From Aquila chrysaetos chrysaetos (Eukaryota > Chordata > Aves > Accipitriformes > Accipitridae): a stretch of 64,000 nt of DNA. Position numbers and translations under genes: made by a program. The stretch spans positions 1 to 64,000 of the forward strand of contig NW_024470382.1 of NCBI RefSeq assembly GCF_900496995.4, read 5' to 3'. The notes below the pieces were generated by a model. The model searched no databases, had not been told where the DNA came from, and saw only the letters and a list, made by a program, of their open reading frames with translations. Of this stretch, positions 33,959 through 45,780 are shown one piece after another. How positions within the stretch are numbered: the stretch's first letter is position 1; each line of letters opens with the position of its first letter.

Positions 33959-36900
33959 ATGGCAGAGGCCGTCCACTACATCCATCTCCAGAACTTCAGC
34001 CGTTCGCTACTGGAGACCCTCAACGGCCAACGTTTGGGCGGCCACTTCTGCGACGTGACGGTTCGTATCCGCGAGGCCACCCTACGAGCCCACCGCTGCG
34101 TCTTGGCCGCCGGTAGCCCCTTCTTCCACGACAAGCTCCTCTTGGGTCACTCGGCCATCGAGGTGCCACCCGTCGTCCCCAGCGGAGCCGTACGGCAGCT
34201 GGTAGAGTTCATGTACAGCGGTTGCTTGGTGGTGGCCCAGTCGGAAGCTCTGCAGATCCTCACCGCCGCCTCCATCCTCCAGATCAAGACGGTCATCGAC
34301 GAGTGCACCCAAATCATCTCCCAGAGCCGCGGTCCCAAGGCGTTGCCCCCCGCCCGCCCGCCCCGCCCCGAACCCATCCCGCCGCCCGCCGATCCCCGTC
34401 ACAAACCGCTGCCGGTACCGCCGGTACCGTCGGAACCCGACGTTCGATTCGGTCCGAGCGAGCCGACGCCGAGCTGCCACAGCCGCAAGCAGCGGCAACC
34501 GCTGCGGCTCCAGTTGCCGGTTAAGGAGGAGGAAGAGGAGGAGGAGGAAGGGGGAGGCGCCGCCAGCGCCGGTGAGGAAGGTTTCGCCCCACCGCCCTTC
34601 GCCGCCGAGGAGCCCCCGTTTTTCGGCGCTCCCGAGGTCTTCGCCGACGCCTTCCTCCCTCCCTGGCCCGGCGAGGACGGGGGCAAGTTCGGGCCCGATT
34701 GCAGCCTGGAGGCGCCGGGCCGGGCGCCGGCGTTTGGGGCCAAGGCGGCACCGGGTGGCAACGGTTTTGGTTTTGCGCCGCCGCCGCCGCCACCGCCGCC
34801 GCCGCTCTACGAGGGGGGCGCGGAGGCGGGGCTAAGCGGTGGGGGTGTCCCCCCGGCCCCCGAGGTGGCCCAGCCCGGCCCCTCACGCTGTCCCGAGCCC
34901 TCCTACCAGTGCGGCCACTGCCAGAAGACCTTTAGCTCCCGGAAGAACTACACCAAACACATGTTCATCCACTCCGGTGAGGGGACACGGCAGGGGGGAC
35001 ACGGTGGGGACAGACGGGGCGGGGGGGGGACACACGACACGGGGCTCACCCGGCTCCCCAGGGGACTGCGGGGCCGGAGCAGGTTCCGTGCGGGGGGACG
35101 CAATGGGGACGGTGAGGGAGAGGTGGGGACATGGGAGGGTGGGAGGACGTTGCGGGGACAAGGACGGTGCAGTGGGGGAGCGGGGAGATGGGGGGACGGG
35201 GACATTGGGATGGGGATGGTGACGTTGGGGGATGGGGGCGTGGAGGGATGGGGACGGGGACGTAACGGGGACCCACGTTGACCTGTGTTGACCCGTGTCG
35301 CTCCACGTCAATCCATGTTGACACACGTTGCTCCGCGTTGCTCCACGTTGATGTGCGTTGCTCCACGTTGGTCAGTGTTGACTTCTGTCACTCTGTGTTG
35401 ACCCATGTCACTCTGTGGTGATTCACGTCAGTCTGTGGTGACCCATGTTGATCTAGTGTTGATCCATGTTGATCTGTGTTGATCCACATTGACCCCTGCT
35501 GATCTATGTTGACCCATGTCACTCTCTGTTGCTCCATTTTGACCCATGTAGACCTGTGTTGATCCATGTTGACCCGTGTCAATCTACGTCGACCCATGTC
35601 AATCTATGTTGACCCATGTTGATCCAGTGTTGACCTGTGTTCACCCATGCTGACCTGTGTTGACCCATTTTGACCCATGTTGGTCAGTGTTGACCCATGT
35701 TGATCCATGTTGCTTTCTTAATCCGGTGACCCATGTTGATCTATGTTGATTATGTTGACCCATGTCACTCTCTGTTGCTCCATTTTGACCCATGTAGACC
35801 TGTGTTGACCCATGTTGATTGGTGCTAACCTGTGTTGACCCGTGCTGACCAATGTTGACCCATGTTGACCTGTGTTGATCCACGTTGACCCCTGCTGATC
35901 TATGTTGACCCATGTCACTCTGTGGTGCTCCATTTTGACCCATGTGGACCTGTTTTGATCTATGCTGTCCCATGTCATTCTGTGTTGACCCATGTTGATC
36001 CAGTGTTGACCTGTGTTCACCCATGTTGACCTGTGTTGATCCATTTTGACCCGTGTTGATCAGTGTTAACCCATGCCAATCTGTGTTGACGGATGTTGAT
36101 CCGTGTTGCTTTGTTAATCTGGTGACCCATGTTGCTCTGTGTTGCTCCATGTCAACCTGTGTTGATCTATTGACCCACGTTGACCTGTGCTGACCTGTGT
36201 TGATCCATGTTCACCTGTGAAACCATGTTGACCTGTGTTGATCTGTGTTGACCCACATTGATCTGCTGACCCATGTTGACCTGTGTTGACCCTTGTTAAT
36301 CCATGTTCACCTGTAGATCTGTTGACCCATCTTGATCTGTGTTGACCTATGTTGCTCCATGTTACCTGTGTTGACCCTCATTAATGCACGTCACTCCCTT
36401 TTGACCCATGTTGATCCATTGACTTGTGTGTCGATCTATGTTGACTCATGTTGACCCATGTTGATCCATTGACTTGTGTTGATCTATGTGTTGACCCATG
36501 CTGACCCATTAACTTCTGTTGCTCCATGTTGACCCGTGTTGACCCCGTCAACCTGTGTTGCTGCGTGTTCCTCCATGTTGACCTGTATTGATCCATGTTG
36601 ACCCATGTTGACCTTTGTCAACCTGTGTTGCTCCGTGTTGATCCATGTTGACCCACCTTGATCCGTGTTGACCCATATCGATCCGTGTTGACCCATATTG
36701 ATCCAAGTTGACCGACGGTTGTCTCTCTGTAGGCGAGAAGCCCCACCAGTGCTCCATCTGTTGGCGCTCCTTCTCACTCCGTGACTACCTGCTGAAGCAC
36801 ATGGTGACCCACACGGGCGTCCGCGCCTTCCAGTGCGGTGTCTGCTGCAAACGCTTCACCCAGAAGAGCTCCCTCAATGTCCACATGCGCACCCACCGCC

Positions 36901-37088
36901 CCGAGCGCTTCCAGTGCCGCCTCTGCACCAAGGGCTTCTCCCACCGTACCCTCCTCGAGCGCCACGCCGCTGCCACCCACCCTGTGCCACCGCCAGGGCC
37001 ACCGCCGGGGCCGCCACCACCTGAAGCCGGGCTGGCAACGTGGCCAGGCGCTGAGGCTGCGGGTGCTGGCCCCACTCACACGGCGTGA
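33959..37088 (+). CDS. ZBTB45: Zinc finger and BTB domain-containing protein 45
   Basis: Nuclear BTB-zinc-finger repressor. Two coding exons, 33959-34976 and 36733-37088, with matching phase give 457 aa (human 511). The start follows CCGCCGCC and begins [20 protein letters not shown]. The BTB/POZ domain (about residues 10-125) contains [40 protein letters not shown] and [11 protein letters not shown], nearly as in human. A low-complexity linker has an acidic run, HSRKQRQP and Pro stretches. Four C2H2 fingers follow: [38 protein letters not shown] (split from the first by the intron), [38 protein letters not shown]. The C-terminal Pro-rich end THTA is unlike human. The intron is filled by a TGTTGACC array. 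Orthology is firm from both domains and the TRIM28/UBE2M neighbours. Confidence 0.97.
35280..36718. repeat. TGTTGACCCATGTTGATC array, ZBTB45 intron (inverted copy of the 29.3-kb family)
   Basis: About 140 tandem 10-bp units (TGTTGACCCA, TGTTGATCCA, TGTTGACCTG), the reverse complement of the GGTCAACAYG family at 29275-30110. Some higher-order blocks, including TTGCTTTCTTAATCCGGTGA, have matching reverse complements in the first array. The array runs to within about 20 bases of the exon 3 acceptor. Confidence 0.95.
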
Positions 37089-37475
37089 GGGTGCCCCGGG
37101 GGGGTCTGTCACCCCTGAACTGCCTCGGGGGTGGGCTTTGGGGCTCCCCTGTGCCCATGGACAAGCCCCCGGGCCTGTCTGAGCACCCCAGGGTGAAACC
37201 TGGAGGACTTTGACCCCACCCCAGCCATGGACTTGATACATTAGATGGACAGACGGAGGGAGGTGGGGTCCATCCCACTCGTCCCCTCCCAGCAACGTGG
37301 TTTCCATCCCCCCAAACCGCGGTGGTGGGGGCGGTTAAACAGACTTGGTGGAGCCGGCGGGTGGTGAAAATCAACACGCGGGTTTTAAGGACCGTTTTAG
37401 TGCTGTTATTGCAATTTTTTTCCCTAAAACTTCCCCCCCTCCCCACTGCTTGCCCACATGACATCTCACTTCCTG
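37089..37475 (+). other. ZBTB45: ZBTB45 3' UTR and flank
   Basis: Unique sequence after the ZBTB45 stop codon. No canonical AATAAA or ATTAAA was found within 390 bases, so the transcript end is not placed. Confidence 0.4.
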
Positions 37476-37479
37476 AATG

Positions 37480-38500
37480 GTGCATGCCAACCATGGGCAT
37501 GTGGCCACCATGGAAGGGCCACAGTAGCCACTGGCCACATCATGTGACCTCCCCAAGTCTTTGTGATGATGACGGGTGCCAACAGGACCAAACTACATCC
37601 CCATGGCCACCACAGACGAGCTGTAGTAGCCACTGGGCCATGTCATGGGTCCTCCCTGAGTCTTTGTGTCCACCTTCAGCCCCAATGCCACCTCTTTTTG
37701 CCCACGTGGCTTCTCCACGAGCCAACGGGAGGCACCAGTGGAGCAAAACCACATGCCCATTGGCCACATCATGGGCCCTTCCCAAGTCTTTGTGTTGACA
37801 ATAGGCGCCAGTCTCTGTGGCCACCACAGAAGGGCTGTAGTAGCCATTGGCTGTGTCATGGACCCTTCCCAAGTCTTTGCATTGGTGATGGGCACCAAAA
37901 GGGCCAAACCACATCTCCGTGGCTACCACAGAACAGCTGCGGTAGCTGTCGGCCACGTCCTGAGTCCTCCCCAAGTCTTTGTGTCCACGTTTGTCCCCAG
38001 TCCCGTGGCTTTTTACCTACATGGGTTCCCCACAAGCCAACAATGGGCATTGATGGAGCCAAACCATGTCCCCATGGCCACCACAGAAGGACCATAGGGT
38101 CACTGGCCTCATCATGGGTCCTCCCCAAGGCTTTACTTTCACAATGAGCACCCATGGGGCCAAACTACATCCCCGTGGCCACCACGGAAGGGTTGTAGCA
38201 GCCATTGGCCACATCATGGCTCCTACTTAAGTCTTTATGTTGATGATGGGTGCCAACAGGGCCAACCCATGGGCACGCGGCCATCACAGAACAGCTGTAA
38301 TAACCACTGACCACATCATGGATCTTCCTGAAGTCTTTGTATTGACGATGGGTGCCAACAGGGACAAACCACGTCCCCATGGCCACCACAGAAGGGCTGT
38401 AGCAGCCATTGACCATGTTATGGATCCTCCGTGAATCTTTCTGTTGACGATGGGCATCAGCAGGTCAAACCACATCCCCGTGGTCAGTCACCACAGAAGC
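37480..38500. repeat. ~100-110-bp tandem repeat between ZBTB45 and the five-finger gene
   Basis: About nine diverged units share CCACAGAAGGGCTGTAGTAG, CCATTGGCCACATCATGG, CCCAAGTCTTTGTGTTGA and GGGCCAAACCACATCCCC; two units carry an extra ~50-bp block. It ends at the 3' flank of the minus-strand zinc-finger gene. Confidence 0.9.
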
Positions 38501-38546
38501 ACCATCATCTGCTCCACCACCTCCTCCTCTCTCCTTGGGGAGCCCC

Positions 38547-39716
38547 TCAGAGCCCCCGGTGCATTGCCAGGGCCGGACCGGGCCCCCGCTCAGCTGCGTG
38601 GAGGCGGCGGTGGCGAGCGAGGTGGGAGCCGCGGCTGAAGGTCTTGGGGCAGTCGGGGCAGCGGTAGGGCTTCTCACCGGTGTGGGTGCGCTGGTGCTCG
38701 AGCAGACGGGCGCTCTCACCAAAGCATTTGCCGCACTGGCCGCACTGGAAGGGCTTCTGGCCGCTGTGGAGACGGCGGTGTTGGCTGAGGTTGGAGCTCC
38801 AGCCGAAACGTTTGCCGCAGGCGCTGCACTCGTAGGGTTTCTCGCCGGTGTGGGTGCGCTGGTGCTGCAGGAGGTTGGAGTTCTGGGTGAAGCTCTTGGC
38901 GCAGGCGCCGCACTTGTAGGGCTTCTCGCCGGTGTGGGTGCCCAAATGCCGCATCAGGTGCGAGCTCTGCCCAAAGGCCTTGCCGCACTCGGTGCACTTG
39001 TAGGGTTTCTGGGTACTCGGGGGGGGCGTGGGGGGCAGCCCCCAGGGCCAGGCCAGGCCGGGTGATGGGGGCAGTGGTGGTGATGTAACCGGGCTCTTGG
39101 GGGCATCCGTCTCTGGGGACTTCACGGTGCCTGTGGGGACATGGAGATGGGCATCGCCATGGGGATCCCTAATTGCCCTCCCTGAGCTTCTTAATTGCCC
39201 CCAGTATCCCAAATTGATCCCTGGAATGCCCAAATCGCCCCTGAGCTCCCAAATCACCCCTTGATCTCCCAAATCACCCCTCGATCTCCCTCACTGACCC
39301 CCCCGCTGGATCTCCCAAATTACTTCCCAAGCCATATGGTGCCCTCTCAGACCCATATCTCATTTGGAGATGGCCAGGAGAAACATGGAGGTCAGGGACG
39401 GACCTGGGTTGGAGCAAGGACCCCTCAGAGGCCCTGTGTGTCCCCCCACCCTGGTGGGATGGAGCTGGGGAAGAGACCCAGGGACGTGGTGGGACTCCAT
39501 CCTTGAAGGTTCTCAGACTTCACTGGGAGGAGCCATGAGGAACCTGGATGAGATGGTCCTGCCTTGATCAGTGTCGGACCCCTCCGCTGTCCCATCATGC
39601 TTTGCGGTGCCCCCCCCCCCCGTACCCCCTCCCCAGCTGGGCTCACCTCCATGGGTGCCGGGTACTGTCCCCCCATCCCCGTCCCAGGCATCGGGCGGCT
39701 CTTCTGGCTGCTCCAT
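38547..39716 (-). CDS. Five-finger C2H2 zinc-finger protein
   Basis: Probable nuclear DNA-binding protein. Two minus-strand exons, 39716-39647 and 39130-38547, agree in phase and give 217 aa. The start is chosen because [16 protein letters not shown] follows an acceptor by three bases, so a 5' UTR exon lies upstream (donor after about 40260). A Pro/Ser/Thr linker precedes five complete fingers: [95 protein letters not shown], joined by TGEKP (one SGQKP). No KRAB, SCAN or BTB domain is visible. The human neighbourhood is rich in zinc-finger genes, but I cannot assign an orthologue. Confidence 0.85.
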
Positions 39717-39799
39717 GGTCTGTGGGGAGACACAGGGTGGGTGGGGGAGAGATTTGGGGGGGGGTGTCAGCACCCACCTCCGCTAAAAGAGGACCCAGG

Positions 39800-40330
39800 C
39801 ATCCAGAGTGGGAACGGGGCGGGGGGGGGGGGGGCACCCTCTGCTAGGGCTGGAGAGACTGGGGGAGCCCTGGATGGGCTGGGGGGGGGGGGGGGCAACC
39901 GGGAGGGGTCCTGGGGGGGGTGGGCACAGGTGGAGGTGGGACAAGGGGGATTTGGGGGGGGGGCACTGGCTATGGGGGTGCACCGAAGGTGAAGGGGGGG
40001 CGTGAGGGACCTCTGCACCGGGAAGGGGGGGGGGGCCCAAAACGGGGGGGGGGGGGGGGGACCGGGGCGGCATCGGGGGCTCACTGCGGGGAGGGGGCAC
40101 AGGACGTGAGAAGGGCACCGGGGGGGGTGGGGGGCACCCGGAGGGTGGGGGGCAGGACTTGGAGGGAGACGGGCAGCAGTGGGGCGGTGCAGGGGGGGCT
40201 CCGGGCCGGTCCCGGGGTGTCTTTCCCCGGGGTGCCCCCCCCCACCCCTACCCCCTCACCTAACAGCCGCGGAGCCGCCTCTGCCCCGCGTCCCCGGAAG
40301 CGCTCGGGAACCGCTAGGGGCCGCTCCGCA
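39800..40330 (-). promoter_or_regulatory. G-rich upstream region and 5' exon of the five-finger gene
   Basis: 39800-40180 is dominated by G runs on the plus strand with no exon recognised. At 40260 a minus-strand donor (GTTAG then GTGAGG) ends a GC-rich presumed non-coding exon; the promoter should lie just above it, at 40.27-40.40 kb. The TSS is not determined. Confidence 0.45.
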
Positions 40331-40669
40331 CCGCTCGGAGGACCGCGACTCGATGGTGTTAACCCCCTCCGCGCCGCCTTGCCCAAACCCCTTCCAGCCC
40401 GGGAGGGGCCCTGCGGTATATTTTGGGGTGCGGGACGTTTTCCCCATTTCGGCAGGTTTTTGCGCCATTTTGGGGCCTCACCCTTCTGTCCCCCAAGGGC
40501 TGTGGGGGGTCCCGAGGGGCAGAGTTAAGGGGACAGGGTAGGGGGGGTGTCTCCAGGTCCCCGAGGCTGCACGGGGGCGTCCAGAGCCGAATTTGGGGAG
40601 ACAGAAGAGGGGGTCCAGAGCCGGAGCGAGGGGTCCGGAGCTGAATTCGGGGGGTGCCCGAGGTGACTC

Positions 40670-41020
40670 GTGTCCCCACGTGTGTGTGACGAGGCCAGAG
40701 CGCTGGTGGTGGCTCCCTGAGGTCCCTGTGGCGACGGGCAGAGTGAAGGGGATTCCCGATGTCCGTGTTTTGGGGTCCTTTGGGGTTCCTGGCAGTGGAT
40801 TCGGTGACACCCGGCGCCCGTTTCGGTGTCCCCAAGGGCTACTTGTGTCCCCGCTGGTGTGTGACGAGGCCAGAGCGCTGGTGGTGGCTCCCTGAGGTCC
40901 CTGTGGCGACGGGCAGAGTGAAGGGGATTCCCGATGTCCGTGTTTTGGGGTCCTTTGGGGTTCCTGGCAGTGGATTCGGTGACACCCGGCGCCCGTTTCG
41001 GTGTCCCCAAGGGCTACTTG
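40670..41020. repeat. Tandem ~175-bp duplication of the six-finger gene's 3' end
   Basis: Two nearly identical blocks of about 175 bp (about 40672-40846 and 40847-41021) each contain GACGAGGCCAGAGCG, GGTGGTGGCTCCCTGAGG, GTCCGTGTTTTGGGGTCC and GGCGCCCGTTTCGGTGTCCC. Their ends match the start of the last finger in the adjacent gene (reverse complement of [12 protein letters not shown]), so the 3' UTR carries decayed copies of the terminal finger segment. Confidence 0.85.
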
Positions 41021-43134
41021 TGTCCCCGCTGGTGGGTGACGAGGCCGGAGCGTTGGCGGAAACGCTTGCCGCAGCGCGGGCAGGGGAAGGGCTTCTCCCC
41101 GGTGTGGATGCGGCGGTGGGCGGCCAGATGAGAGGCGACGGCGAAGGCTTTGCCGCACTCGGCGCAGGCATGGGGCCGCTCGCCAGTGTGACCGCGCCGG
41201 TGCAGAGCCAGCGCCGAGCTCTGGCTGAAGCGTTTGCCGCAGTGGGCGCAGGCGAAGGGTCGCTCGCCGGTGTGCACCCGCCGATGCACCGCCAGGTGCG
41301 AGGGCACGGCGAAGGCTTTGCCGCAGTCGGCGCAGGCGTGGGGCCGCTCGCCGGTGTGCAGGCGCCGGTGAAGGCCAAGCGCCGAGCTCTGGCTGAAGCG
41401 TTTGCCGCAGTGGGCGCAGGCGAAGGGTCGCTCGCCGGTGTGCACCCGCCGGTGCACCGCCAGCCGGGAGCGGGCGCCGAAGGTCTTACCGCAGTCGCCG
41501 CAGCGGTGGCCCTCCGGCGCCGGCGGGGACGTGGGGACGCCACGCTGGTGGCAGGCGGCGTCGGTGGCGTCGCGGGTGGGTGGCGTCGGCACCGGGGGTG
41601 GTTGAGGAGGGTTGGCGGGGCCGGGAGCTGTGGAGAGAGGGGAGGGTGAGGGGGGGACGGGCTGTGGGGACGCTGGGGACACGCGGTGTGACGTGGGGGA
41701 CACATGGAGGGACACGCAAAGGGACATGGGGGACACGTGGAGGGACACATGGTGTAACGTGGAGGACGCGGTGTGATGTGGGGGACGTGGAGGGACAAGG
41801 GGACACGCAGAGGGACATGGGGACACGTGGTGTGACATGGGGGACATGCATAGGGACACATGGAGGGACATGGGGGACACACGGAGGGACACAGTGTGAC
41901 ATGGGGGACACGTGATGTGATGTGGGGGACATGCAGAGGGACATGGGGGACGTGGTGGTGACATGGGGGCCACACGGAGGGACACACAGTGTGACGTGGG
42001 GGACGTGGTGTGACATGGGGCACACATGGAGGGACACACCATGTGACGTGGGGGACATGCAGAGGGGCACACGGAGGGACATGGGGGACACGGAGGGACA
42101 CACAGTGTGACGTGGGGGACACATGGACACGCAGCGTGACACGGGGACACACAGAGGGACACACAATGTGATGTGGGGAACGCGGTGTGACATGGGGACA
42201 CATGGAGGGACATGGGGGACACACGGAGATGAGGACATTCAAAGTGACACTGGGACATATGCAGAGTGACATGGGGGACATTCGGAGTGAGATGGGGACA
42301 TGGGGGGACACGCGGTGTGACATGGGGGACACATGAAGGGACATGGGGGACATTTGGAGTGACATGGGGATGTAGAGGGACACGTGGTGAGACATGGGGG
42401 ACGTGGAGTGACATGAGGATGCGGGGACAAAGACAAAGTAACATGGGGACAGGTGGAGAGACATTTGGAGTGACATGGGGACACACGTGAAGGAACATGG
42501 GGGACATTTGAAGTGACGTGGGGGGACATGTGGTGTGAGAAGGGGGACACATGGAGGAACATGGGGGAGATACACGGGGACACAGAGGACACAGCGCAAT
42601 GTGAGGGGACACGTGGTGTGACGCATGGGGACACGGAGGGACACACGGAGTCACAGGGGGATGTGGCGTGACGTGAGGGGGACACACGAGAGGACACGGG
42701 GACACGGGGGATCTGGGGAGAGACAAGGTGGGGACGTGAGGACATACGGGGACACGAAGGGACTTTGAGAGACCCGAGGACACACGGGGGACACGGTGGG
42801 GACACAAGGGGACACCAGGGCATGTGGAGGGACCTGGGGACACACAGAGAGGTGGTGGGGACACAAGGGGATCCCCGAGGGATGTGGTGGGACACGAGGG
42901 CACGTGGGGGGACACCGAGGGACACAGCGGGGGGGGGACGACACCGAGGGGGATCCGAGGACCTGCAGGGGACATGGGGGGGGACCCAGGGGACACTGAG
43001 GGACCTGGGGACATGGAGGGGGACAGGAGGGGACCCGGGGGACCGGGGGGGGACAGGGGTGCTCACCAGGGGGGACGTGGGGGGGGACGCTGTCCCAGGG
43101 CCACCAGCCCCCAGGGGTCCTCGGCCAGGAACAT
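41014..43134 (-). CDS. Six-finger C2H2 zinc-finger protein, N terminus unresolved
   Basis: The terminal exon 41627-41014 (minus) encodes a Pro/Thr-rich lead ([18 protein letters not shown]) and six fingers: [114 protein letters not shown], all with TGERP or TGEKP linkers, stop at 41014-41016. Fingers 2-3 and 4-5 are a recent two-finger (168-bp) duplication. The best upstream coding exon is 43139-43067 with ATG at 43134 ([15 protein letters not shown], Kozak ACC) and a good donor. It leaves two bases where the finger exon needs one; an extra C in its C8/C6 runs would explain this. A 5' UTR exon probably ends at 44228. No orthologue is assigned; probable nuclear DNA-binding factor. Confidence 0.7.
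41640..43060. repeat. GGGACACAYGGAGGGACACA minisatellite, intron of the six-finger gene
   Basis: Units of about 20-40 bp built from GGGGGACACATGGAGGGACA and GGTGTGACATGGGGGACA run through the whole intron. Confidence 0.92.
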
Positions 43135-43149
43135 GGTGCCTGCGGGGAC

Positions 43150-44225
43150 ACCACCCTCAGCCAGTGCTCCCAGTAACCCCCAGTGCCCTCACAGTGCTCC
43201 CAGTAAACCTCCGTGCTCTCCCAGGACCACCCCCTGCCAGTGCTCCCAGTAACTCCCAGTGCTTCCTGTGACTCCCCCCAGTGTTCCCAGTAACCCCCAG
43301 CACTTCTGCTTTCCCCCAGTCGACCTTCCCAGCGCTCCCAGTAACTCTGTCCCGGGGCTCCTAGTGCTCCCAGCAACCCTCCTGCAGCACTCCCAGTAAT
43401 GCCCAGTGATCCCAGTAACCCCCTTGCTGGCCTCCTCAGCGCTCCCAGTTCTCCCCCACAGCAATCCCAGTCCCCCCCCAGCACTCCCAGTACCCCCCCC
43501 AGCGCACCCGGTAACTTCTTGGTGCCCTCCAGTGTTCACCTGCCCAGCCTCCCCAGTGCTCCCAGTACCCCCCCCCAGTGCTCCCAGTTCTGGCCCCCAG
43601 CACTCCCAGTGACCCCCAGTGTCTACCCCCCCAGCCTCCCCCAGTCCTCCCAGTCCCCCCTTAGCACTCCCAGTCCCTCCCCAGTGCTCTCAGTTCTGCC
43701 CCCCCAGCACTCCCAGTGCCCCTCAGTGTCTACCCCCTCAGCCTCCCCAGTCCTCCCAGTCCCCTCTTAGCACTCCCAGTCCCCCCTTAGCACTCCCAAT
43801 TCTGCCCCCCGGCACTCCCAGTGATCCCCAGCGTCTACCCCCCCAGCCTCCCCAGTCCTCCCAGTCCCCCCTTAGCACTCCCAGTCCCTCCCCAGTGCTC
43901 CCAGTTCTGCCCCCCAGCACTCCCAGTGCCCCCCAATGTCTACCCCTTCAGCCTCCCCCAGCCCCTCCCAGTCCCCCCTTAGTGCTCCCAGTTCTGCCCC
44001 CCTGGCACTCCCCAGTGACCCCCAGCGTCTACCCCCCCCAGCCTCTCAGTCCCCCCTTAGCACTCCCAGTCCCTCCCCAGTGCTCCCAGTTCTGCCCCCC
44101 AGCACTCCCAGTGACCCCCAGTGTCTATCCCGTCAGCCTCCCCGAGCCCCTCCCAGTCCCCCCTTAGTGCTCCCAGTCCCTCCCCAGTGCTCCCAGTGCT
44201 CCCCCCACCCCACCCCGCTCCCAGT
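43150..44225. repeat. CCCAGTGCTCCCAGT minisatellite, 5' UTR intron of the six-finger gene
   Basis: Units of about 15-30 bp (CACTCCCAGTGACCCCCAGT) form higher-order blocks of about 90-180 bp containing GTCTACCCCCCCAGCCTCCC, with C-run length variation. Confidence 0.92.
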
Positions 44226-44227
44226 AC

Positions 44228-44480
44228 CTCGGGCGGGCCCGGCCCCGAGTCGGGCCGAGCTGGCGGCAGCGGCGGGAAAAAGGGGATGGGGGGGGGGGGG
44301 GGGCGCGCGCCCCGCCCGCAGCGGGGGGACCGGGGGGGCGGGAGGCACCGAGGTGGGGGGGGACGACCGTGGAGGGACCGGGGTGGACTCGGGGGGAGCA
44401 GAGGGTGGCACTGGGGGGGGGGACACACACGAACGGGGCGGGGTGGGGGGGACGGGAGGTACCGGAGGGGCGGTACTGGG
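44228..44480 (-). promoter_or_regulatory. Probable promoter and 5' exon of the six-finger gene
   Basis: A GC-rich minus-strand exon ends with CGCCCGAG then GTACTGGG at 44228. CpG-dense sequence with G runs extends upstream. No TATA box. The assignment follows from orientation and the donor only. Confidence 0.4.
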
Positions 44481-44489
44481 GGGGGCCCC

Positions 44490-45780
44490 GCCCCCCCAGC
44501 GGGGTCGGTACCAGGGCCCTGTCGTGGGTGTCCCCACTCCACGTGGGTGCCAGCACCCCAGGGACACCCAGGAGGGATGTCCCCCTCCCCGGGACGTGTC
44601 ACCACCCTGGGGACACCTAGGAGGGGTGTCACCATGCCGAGGACACCCACGTAGGCATCCCCACCCCAGGGTGGGAGGTGACGCGGTGGCTCAGCACCCA
44701 TAGGTGTCCCCCATCCTCCCCCAGTAGCTCCCAGTTGGGTGCCACATCCCCATTGGTGTGGGGTGGGGACACCCACGGGTGACATAGGCCCTGGGGACAC
44801 CTGAGAGGCCCCACTGGGCACCCACAGTGGGGTGGGGAGGGGGAGGACACCCCCTCCCCCTCCATGGGCTGGGAATGGGGGACGGGAAGGGAGCCCCCAA
44901 ACTGGGAGAGAGGCTCCCAAACTGGGAACAGAGGAGGAGGGGCTGAACAGGGACACCCCACCCACCCCCAAACTGGGAGTGGGGGAAGGGGAAACCCTTC
45001 CCAAACTGGGAATGGAAGAGAGGAAAGCCCTCCTCAAACTGGGAATTGGGGAGAGGACGTGTGTGCACCCCCCCAAACTGTGAATAGGGGAGGAAAATAA
45101 ACCCACAGACCGGGAATGGGGAATTGGGATTCGCCCCCAAACTGGGAATAGGGGAGGGGAAAAGCACCCAAACTGGGAAGGGGGGAGGGGAGAAGCACCC
45201 AAACTGGGAATTGGGGAGTGGGAAACCACCCCGAAGTGGGAACAGGGGAAGGGATTCAGACAGACCCCATCTTGTGTCGGGGTAGGCAGGCTCCCCCCAG
45301 TCCTACTAGCGGGTCATTAGACAGGTCAAAATTTGGGTGCTTTGGGGTGGGATGGGAGACATTTAGTCCCAGTTTGGCCCAGTTTGCTCCAGTCCACCAC
45401 CAAACACCTGTATGACCCCCCAGCAACTTTCACCCAGCATCGGCTTTAAATCAACCTCTCCAGCGGCAAGGCTAAGTATTTTCAAGGTGTTTTTACTCAC
45501 TTGCACATGGCTCTGGGGACCTCAAAGCCCCTTTGGAGACTCTCAGGCTTGTCCTCTGGGGGTGAAATCGGGCATTAAACTGACTGAGAAGCAAAAAGAT
45601 GGGGCGGAATGAGATGGGTGGGATGAGGAAAGCGCAGGAGGCTTGCGGGTAGCACAGAGGGTGCCAGCTGGGGTCGCTGGGGCAGGATGGATGGCTGAGG
45701 GAGCCAAATCGGGGCTGTCTGGGCTAGTCCTGGCATGGTTGAGGTCTAGCTCTGAGGGAGGGCGGTGATTTCAAGGTGAC
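44490..45780. repeat. Spacer with CCAAACTGGGAATGGGGGA repeats
   Basis: About a dozen units of about 20-45 bp containing CCCAAACTGGGAATGGGGGA occupy 44880-45260. 44490-44830 holds loosely related GGGGACACCC words and 45260-45780 looks unique. No gene is recognised. Confidence 0.7.
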
